Assembly (NCBI GenBank): GCA_013141385.1
Contig: JABFRB010000016.1
Span: forward strand, 186,001-250,000
Direction: 5' to 3'
DNA: 64,000 bases
DNA from: Bacteroidales bacterium
Lineage (GTDB): Bacteria > Bacteroidota > Bacteroidia > Bacteroidales > Tenuifilaceae
In this document: piece after piece, positions 58,639-64,000 of the stretch
How positions within the stretch are numbered: the first letter of the stretch is position 1
Layout of the letters: every line of letters begins with the position of its first letter
Translations under genes and position numbers: made by a program
The notes under the pieces: generated by a model
Databases searched by the model: none
Seen by the model: only the letters and a program-made list of their open reading frames with translations
Told to the model about the DNA's origin: nothing

Positions 58639-59469
58639 ATGATTAGATACGAAATTGGCATAGTAGAAACCCGAAACGTTATAAAAACAATCTTTGAAAC
58701 CTATGGTTACGATTTCAGGGATTATGCACTTACATCCTTTAAACGCAGACTGGAGCAAGTAATAACGAATAATGGATTCAAAGATGCTGATGGACTAATT
58801 GATCGACTCACAAATAGCAAGGAATATTTTGACATTTTCCTGTGCGACATTACTCCTGAAACAACAGAAATATTCCGAGATCCATCACTTTGGAGGACTA
58901 TTCGTGACGAAATTATAAATGATATCACGAAAGGATCTACAAGAACAAAACTTTGGATTGCAGCATTTGATTCAGGAGAGGAGTTGTTTTCTTTAGCCAT
59001 CTTATTGAAAGAAGCAGGATTGCTCTCCGATGTACAATTATATGCATCGGTAATTTCTGAAAAAACTATCAATAAAATTAAATCCGGAAGAATTGATGCT
59101 AGAGAGTTAGAAGTTAATGATGCTAACTATGTTAGGTTTAATGGTAAACGTAATTTTTCTGATTATTATAAAATTGAAAACGGACAAGCAATTTTCGACA
59201 CAAGTTTAATACAAGGGGTGAACTTTATTAAGCTAAATACAGTATATGATAATGTTCCAGGAGGTATTAAATTAGCTCTTTTCCGTAACCAGATGATATA
59301 TTACAACCAAATACTCCAGGATAAGGTTTTAAATCAACTCTCAAATAGTGTTGTTCCTGGTGGTTATATGGTATTAGGAGTTAAAGAAACTTTGGAAAAT
59401 ACGAGCATGAGCAACAGATTTACTTTGTTTAATGATCCTGAAAAAATTTATAAGAAAAAAACGACATAG
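58639..59469 (+). CDS. CheR-like protein with a degenerate SAM site
   Basis: 276 residues colinear with the first CheR: GYDFRDYALTSFKRRLEQVI, ETTEIFRDPSLWRTIRDEII, and LALFRNQMIYYNQILQDKVL in place of the LCRNVIIYF segment. The SAM-binding loop that reads HAGCSTGQE in the first copy is AAFDSGEE here (residues 108-115), losing Gly, Cys and Thr, so methyl transfer is doubtful. It lies six bases before cheB. A role as a CheR/CheB-like scaffold or receptor-tail binder is possible. Duplication of the first copy within the operon is the likely origin. Confidence 0.82.
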   Translation: MIRYEIGIVETRNVIKTIFETYGYDFRDYALTSFKRRLEQVITNNGFKDADGLIDRLTNSKEYFDIFLCDITPETTEIFRDPSLWRTIRDEIINDITKGSTRTKLWIAAFDSGEELFSLAILLKEAGLLSDVQLYASVISEKTINKIKSGRIDARELEVNDANYVRFNGKRNFSDYYKIENGQAIFDTSLIQGVNFIKLNTVYDNVPGGIKLALFRNQMIYYNQILQDKVLNQLSNSVVPGGYMVLGVKETLENTSMSNRFTLFNDPEKIYKKKTT

Positions 59470-59474
59470 AGTAA

Positions 59475-60047
59475 ATGTATTATAAAGCTGTTATTATAGG
59501 TGGGTCGGCCGGAAGCTTTCAGGTTATAACACGCATCCTCCACTCACTACCTCCAACATTTCCTTTGCCTGTGCTTCTTAGTTTGCACAGGTTGAAACAC
59601 ATACGTAGTGGTTTCGTTGAAGCCCTCTCAATAAAAGCATCTATACCCATTGTAGAGCCCTTTGATAAAGATCAAATAAAACCCGGAAGAGCTTACCTTG
59701 CACCCGCAAACTATCACATGTTCATTGAACTTGGTAACAAAATTGCACTTTCAACAGAGGAACCAGTAAACCATTCCCGACCAAGCATCGACTTATCCTT
59801 TGTCACAGCGGCTCAGGTATATCGAGAAAAACTTATTGGAATTATCCTATCAGGAGCAAATAGAGACGGAGCTTACGGCCTTAAAAAAATAAAGGATCTT
59901 GGAGGACTTGCAATCGTCCAAGATCCCGCAGAATGTCAGGTTAAAACTATGACTGAAGCATCTCTAAAATTAACAAAGGCTGATCACGTTTTTTCAACCC
60001 AAGAAATAATTAAGTTTTTACAAAACATAAAATCAACAGCCCCATGA
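59475..60047 (+). CDS. CheB-type protein-glutamate methylesterase
   Basis: 190 residues: only the catalytic CheB domain, no receiver. The Ser-His-Asp triad is visible as Ser11 (IIGGSAGSFQ), His38 (LLSLHRLKH) and Asp131 (LSGANRDGAYG). PGRAYLAPANYHM is the family's substrate-site segment. It opposes the CheR activity of the same operon. Overlaps the next gene by four bases. Confidence 0.92.
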   Translation: MYYKAVIIGGSAGSFQVITRILHSLPPTFPLPVLLSLHRLKHIRSGFVEALSIKASIPIVEPFDKDQIKPGRAYLAPANYHMFIELGNKIALSTEEPVNHSRPSIDLSFVTAAQVYREKLIGIILSGANRDGAYGLKKIKDLGGLAIVQDPAECQVKTMTEASLKLTKADHVFSTQEIIKFLQNIKSTAP

Positions 60048-60826
60048 GCCTGCTAAGACCAAACTCAAAATACCTACCAGGGGTTTTACTAATACTCCTG
60101 TTTGTATTTATATTATTGGTTTTCAAAATATTTCACAATGCCCTTTTGTCTTCAGGAATAAACTCAACCTCTGGGTGGGGGATATTTTCAATGGTATTAA
60201 TCGCAAGCATTGGAATGATATTTTACATTCTTATACTTGATGCAAACAACAGATCGAAAAACTTGCAAAAAGAAATCGAGAGCCTTGTTTTTAGTGTTGA
60301 GGAGACTAAAATTCAAAAAGAAATAAAAAAAGAAACTATAGTAAGCGAAAAAATAGATTCTGAAAAAGAGGTAAAAACAATAATTCCAACAAACATTGAG
60401 AATTTAGTAAAGTTTGGAGAAATCCTTTTGCAAAATTGTGCTCGTCGTTTCAACATAGTTCAAGGACTTCTTTATTTAAAGAACCCGGAGGATGGGGTAT
60501 TCTCATTTAAATCAGGCTATGCATTTTACTCCGAGTCTGAACCTGTAACCTATATTGAGGGAGAAACACTTTCAGGTCAAGTTGCCAAAAACAAAGCAGT
60601 ATTAAATCTAAGTAAAGTACCTGATAATTACATAACAATACTATCGGGATTAGGCAATGGTTCTCCTAATTATTTGTTAATAATTCCTATTATTTCTCCA
60701 AATAGCGAAACAATCGGAGTAATAGAATTAGCGTCCTTTAAATCATTTAGCAGTGAAGTTGAAGAATTTTTTGCTTATCTTGGACACAAACTTGGCGAGA
60801 AATTAACTCAATCACCAAAATCTTAG
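60044..60826 (+). CDS. Membrane protein with a GAF domain
   Basis: 260 residues: two N-terminal helices (15-32 and about 43-65), a Lys/Glu-rich linker (80-115) and a GAF domain (120-258). Shared with the GAF of the two large sensors here are ENLVKFGEILLQNCARRF and GQVAKNKAVLNLSKVPDNYI followed by GSPNYLLIIPIISP. It lacks an output domain, so it may act as a partner of the SpoIIE phosphatase encoded ten bases downstream. Confidence 0.8.
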   Translation: MSLLRPNSKYLPGVLLILLFVFILLVFKIFHNALLSSGINSTSGWGIFSMVLIASIGMIFYILILDANNRSKNLQKEIESLVFSVEETKIQKEIKKETIVSEKIDSEKEVKTIIPTNIENLVKFGEILLQNCARRFNIVQGLLYLKNPEDGVFSFKSGYAFYSESEPVTYIEGETLSGQVAKNKAVLNLSKVPDNYITILSGLGNGSPNYLLIIPIISPNSETIGVIELASFKSFSSEVEEFFAYLGHKLGEKLTQSPKS

Positions 60827-60835
60827 AGTAAAAGT

Positions 60836-63448
60836 ATGACATCTATTGGCAAAATATCAGACACTTCTAGCGGAAATGTTATTCGCCAAAGAGTTATTCT
60901 GGCTATAGCCTTTGGATTGCTCTTCCCTATATCTTCCTGGATAATTGATTTTTCTATCAAAGAAATTCCTTTCTCCCTATCTGGGATTGTTAAACTTCAT
61001 AGCATTAACCCTACACATTGGTTTATTGATCTCATTCCTTTCATATTCGCTTTCTTCTCTTGGTTTCAACTAAAAAAATATTTCGAAAAAACATTATTCC
61101 TTGAGGAGGAATTGCATCAACGCGATGACGACATCAGCAAAAATGCACTATTCGCAAAAAAAATTGGAGAGGGAGACTATAATGCGCCTTTCGAGGCAAC
61201 GGATGAAGAAGATGTTTTGGGTAAATCCCTCTTAGTAATGCGTGATAACCTTTTATCCAATCAACAAAAAGAATCGGAACTAAACTGGATAGCAAAAGGG
61301 AAAGAGGATATCTCATATATTTTGCGCTTACATACTAACCTTGATGAACTTTCATACGATGTACTTGTTAAACTTATACAATATATTAACATCGTTCAGG
61401 GTGCGCTCTATATTTACAATGAGGATAAAAATGTTTTAGTAAATTTAGCCACCTATGCCTATAATCGAAGAAAACACATCAATCAAGAGTTTAAAATAGG
61501 AAAAGGGCTTATTGGTCAATGCGCTTATGAAAAGGACTTTATCTATAGAACCGAAATTCCAGATGACTACGCAACCATTACTTCAGGAATTCTGGGGGAT
61601 AAGAAGCCGAAAAGTCTTCTTATTATTCCATTAATCACCAACGAAAAACTTCAAGGAGTTGTTGAGTTTGCGTCTATTGACGAAGAAATTCCAGAAATCA
61701 CAATCCGTTTCCTTCGTGAAGTTGGTGAAATTATTGCACGAACAATTTTTAACCTCAGCGTAAACCAAAAAACCGAAAAGCTGCTTCAGGAAGCTCAGCA
61801 AATGACTGAGGAGTTAAAGGAGAACCAAGAAGAGTTAAGACAGAATGCTGAGGAAATGCGTGCGACCCACGATGAACTTGAAAAATCTAACGCTCAACTC
61901 GAAGGTAAAATAATTGAGGTTGAGAATGCGCAAAAAAGACTTCACTCATTACTTGAAAATGCTTCTGAGATAATATCAATCTACAATCAAGATTTAAAAC
62001 TTACTTACGTTAGCCCCTCCGTCACAAAAATCCTTGGCTATACTCCTCAAGAAATGATGAGTGGTAAGGACATTGATAGATTGACACGAAAAGGTGAAAT
62101 TGATCTTAATCAGATGTTTGAAAATCTTAACAACAATCCACGTGTTGCCGTTACTATTCAGTATACATTTATGAAAAAGGACGGTGAGAAGATTTTCCTC
62201 GAAGTAACTGGTCGAAATCTACTTGATGATGCTGCAATAAATGGTATTATTCTCAACTCACAGGATATAACAGAACGGAAAAGAGCCGAAAAGGAAGAGC
62301 GTATGCGTAGCAAAATGCAATCGCTATCAGAAAACTCGCCCGATGTTATTTTACGACTTAATACTACTGGCCAATTCTTTTACGCTAACCCAATGGTTGA
62401 GCGTTATCTTAATATTCCTGCAAGGGAGCTTATAAATCAAACACTCAGTTCAATTCAAATAAATGAAAATCTAGCTAATTTTCTTAAAGATTCGATCAAG
62501 GCTATAAAAAATTCTAAGGAAAAGGTCGAAGGAGAACTCTCGTTTCCAACACAAATGGGAGAAACTATAATGCACGTTGTGGCAATTCCTGAATTTAATG
62601 AAAATGAACTAGAAACCATACTATTCGTTAGCCATGATATTACAGAGGCCAAACGAATTGAGATGGAGATACAAGATAAAAATCGAAAAATAACTGAGAG
62701 TATTAATTACGCCCAACGAATTCAAACATCCATTCTACCCAATAGTAGAATCGTTAGACAGTATTTACCAAAATCATTCATTTTTTATCATCCTCGTGAT
62801 GTTGTAAGTGGTGACTTTCCTTGGTTCTTCATTAAAGAGGACTATATATATATTGCCGTAGTCGACTGTACTGGTCATGGGGTTCCTGGTGCGTTGTTAT
62901 CTTTTATTGCTTACTTCACGCTGAATAATGTTGTTGACCACGATATATCATATTCAGCAGGAAAAATACTTGACCTATTACACTTTGGTGTTCGAAAAAC
63001 GCTAAAACAGGATAGACCCGATGCTGATGCCAGAGATGGTATGGATATTGCATTATGTAAAATTCAACTTAAAAAACACGAATTGCAGTATGCTGGAGCA
63101 CATCGTCCCTTATTCCTTCTTAGAAAAGGTGAATTACTAGAGTTTAAAGGTGATAGAAAGGCCATTGGAGGAATACCTCACCCTAAAAAAGGAGAAGAAG
63201 ATTTTACAAACCACCAAATAGATATACTATCTGGAGATAAAATATTTTTCTTTTCTGACGGTTTAACCGATCAAGTTGGGGGTGAAGAAAAAAGAAAATA
63301 TGGACCGATGAGAGTTAGGGATTTAATTTTGGGTAACCAAGAATTTACAATGCCCCAATACTCCGAACTTTTTGCAAAAGACTTTGAAGAGTACAAAGGA
63401 AATAACAAGCAAGTTGACGACCTTTTACTTATTGGTATTGAGTTCTAA
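60836..63448 (+). CDS. SpoIIE-type protein phosphatase with GAF and PAS domains (SiaA-like)
   Basis: 870 residues: two membrane helices (20-40, 58-78), HAMP-like segment (95-140), GAF (150-300), coiled coil (310-365, with EELRQNAEEMRATHDELEKS), PAS (370-480), PAS (495-610) and a PP2C/SpoIIE phosphatase domain (640-870) with FIFYHPRDVVSGDFPWF, VDCTGHGVPGALLS, DGMDIALCKI and FFSDGLTDQVGG. These keep the metal-binding Asp residues. SiaA-type phosphatases dephosphorylate an anti-sigma-antagonist-like protein (SiaC). The SiaB-like kinase encoded next is the expected opposing enzyme. Confidence 0.9.
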   Translation: MTSIGKISDTSSGNVIRQRVILAIAFGLLFPISSWIIDFSIKEIPFSLSGIVKLHSINPTHWFIDLIPFIFAFFSWFQLKKYFEKTLFLEEELHQRDDDISKNALFAKKIGEGDYNAPFEATDEEDVLGKSLLVMRDNLLSNQQKESELNWIAKGKEDISYILRLHTNLDELSYDVLVKLIQYINIVQGALYIYNEDKNVLVNLATYAYNRRKHINQEFKIGKGLIGQCAYEKDFIYRTEIPDDYATITSGILGDKKPKSLLIIPLITNEKLQGVVEFASIDEEIPEITIRFLREVGEIIARTIFNLSVNQKTEKLLQEAQQMTEELKENQEELRQNAEEMRATHDELEKSNAQLEGKIIEVENAQKRLHSLLENASEIISIYNQDLKLTYVSPSVTKILGYTPQEMMSGKDIDRLTRKGEIDLNQMFENLNNNPRVAVTIQYTFMKKDGEKIFLEVTGRNLLDDAAINGIILNSQDITERKRAEKEERMRSKMQSLSENSPDVILRLNTTGQFFYANPMVERYLNIPARELINQTLSSIQINENLANFLKDSIKAIKNSKEKVEGELSFPTQMGETIMHVVAIPEFNENELETILFVSHDITEAKRIEMEIQDKNRKITESINYAQRIQTSILPNSRIVRQYLPKSFIFYHPRDVVSGDFPWFFIKEDYIYIAVVDCTGHGVPGALLSFIAYFTLNNVVDHDISYSAGKILDLLHFGVRKTLKQDRPDADARDGMDIALCKIQLKKHELQYAGAHRPLFLLRKGELLEFKGDRKAIGGIPHPKKGEEDFTNHQIDILSGDKIFFFSDGLTDQVGGEEKRKYGPMRVRDLILGNQEFTMPQYSELFAKDFEEYKGNNKQVDDLLLIGIEF

Positions 63449-63458
63449 TTAAGATTAA

Positions 63459-63466
63459 TATATTTG
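63459..63466 (+). promoter_or_regulatory. Candidate -7 element before the siaB-like gene
   Basis: TATATTTG matches TAnnTTTG and lies 23 bases before ATG 63490. The -33 is ATTG at 18-base spacing, so the promoter is near but not exactly consensus. It could allow separate expression of the kinase. Confidence 0.4.
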
Positions 63467-63489
63467 TAAATTATATAACTTTACGGGCT

Positions 63490-64000
63490 ATGGATAAAAA
63501 AAATGTTAGAGGATTTCTTGAGTTCGTTTACGACTTTTATAAGTCGATGAAGGCTCATGAAATCACCCTTGTATATGAGGGAGAAATTACCCATCAGATT
63601 ACCAAAGCCTTTACTTCCCTTACTGAGTCAAATATGGCAAAGGAGGAAGAATCTAATACTGTTCAAAAGAAAGTATTCCATGTTATGGTAGAATGCCTTC
63701 AGAACATCAGTAAACATGCCGACAGCTTTGGTTCGGACGATTTCTTGTTTGCTGGCCGAGGAATCTTTATGGTTAGCAAAGGAGACATAGAATACCATGT
63801 TACTACAGGTAATGTAATCGAGAATGCTAAAATTGAAGAATTATCTCGAATTCTCGATCACATAAACGTATTGGACAAGGAAGGTCTAAAACAACTTTAC
63901 AAAACTCAAATGCGCGAAGGAAGACTTTCCGAAAAAGGTGGTGCAGGACTTGGTTTTATCGATATAGCAAGAAAAACTGGTAGAAAACTTGACTATCATT
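63490..64000 (+). CDS. SiaB-family protein kinase, partial
   Basis: An open frame of 170 codons from ATG 63490 runs off the right edge. The start MDKKNVRGFLEFVYDFYKSM, TVQKKVFHVMVECLQNISKH (the N-box-like segment with Glu and Asn) and the glycine-rich end EKGGAGLGFIDIARKTGRKL match the SiaB (DUF6272) group of HATPase-like protein kinases. In the known SiaABCD pathway SiaB phosphorylates SiaC and SiaA reverses it. A SiaC-like gene would be expected just beyond the window. Confidence 0.88.
   Translation, partial: MDKKNVRGFLEFVYDFYKSMKAHEITLVYEGEITHQITKAFTSLTESNMAKEEESNTVQKKVFHVMVECLQNISKHADSFGSDDFLFAGRGIFMVSKGDIEYHVTTGNVIENAKIEELSRILDHINVLDKEGLKQLYKTQMREGRLSEKGGAGLGFIDIARKTGRKLDYH

Noticed and set aside
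1-64000. CRISPR arrays, rRNA genes, insertion sequences with transposases
   Set aside because: I looked for regularly spaced repeats, rRNA signatures and transposase motifs and saw none.

Overview
The window looks like chromosomal DNA of an AT-rich member of the Bacteroidota. Support comes from two exact matches to the Bacteroidota promoter pattern TTTG-N19-TAnnTTTG, weak or absent Shine-Dalgarno sites before most genes, a Bacteroides-type tyrosine recombinase, TPR histidine kinases, and gene families typical of the phylum (grasp-with-spasm, CHAT-TPR, PAS/GAF sensors with SiaA/SiaB). I infer an anaerobic or gut/sediment Bacteroidales-like organism; genus cannot be read from the sequence.

Region 1 (1-15705) appears to be the right-hand part of an integrated element. 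It ends in the 3' half of a tRNA-Gly(CCC) gene (15659-15705), with a tyrosine recombinase just inside (14238-15494). Cargo: a TIR protein with a partial partner at the left edge, a 43-residue peptide, a TPR histidine kinase/LuxR-type regulator pair, a grasp-with-spasm peptide-modification cluster (gwsS, a 59-residue protein, gwsG, a TPR protein, a 64-residue precursor), two 37-residue GG-type precursor-like peptides too short for ordinary gene finding, and a TPR-CHAT protease-like protein.

Region 2 (15933-42009) is a large biosynthetic-looking locus. On the left are a TolC-type protein with a NEW3-domain membrane protein, a divergent NtrB/NtrC-type two-component system, a holo-ACP synthase, an ABC ATPase with two permeases, and a lipoprotein. 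A long minus-strand array follows, in transcription order: ABC exporter, condensation-domain protein, GH13 enzyme, GT5 glycogen-synthase-like enzyme, AraC regulator, UPF0489 protein, S41 peptidase, five tandem Cys-rich precursor peptides (shared start MKELVK and shared acidic tail ending I/L-F), radical SAM/SPASM maturase, a subtilisin-P-loop fusion, and an acyl carrier protein. The core (Cys-rich peptide + radical SAM + peptide-maturation protein + ACP-like protein) resembles, from memory, the CcpM system described in clostridia. Here it has an expanded set of precursors and unusual extra enzymes. This is the best candidate for an undescribed system in the window.

Region 3 (42010-55150) starts with about 1 kb of very AT-rich non-coding DNA and continues into mostly housekeeping genes: a membrane protein with a winged-helix regulator, DUF3592, AlbA_2, serpin, rlmN, ferredoxin reductase-like, a degenerate rhodanese, thioesterase, EamA transporter, UPF0104 protein, SDR, purQ and an endo/exonuclease/phosphatase.

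Region 4 (55367-64000, runs off the right edge) is a signalling operon: CheR, a Cache-HAMP-GAF-PAS sensor, a degenerate second CheR, CheB, a GAF membrane protein, a GAF-PAS-PAS-SpoIIE phosphatase (SiaA-like) and a SiaB-like kinase. It probably links chemosensory-type methylation enzymes to a phosphatase/kinase switch.
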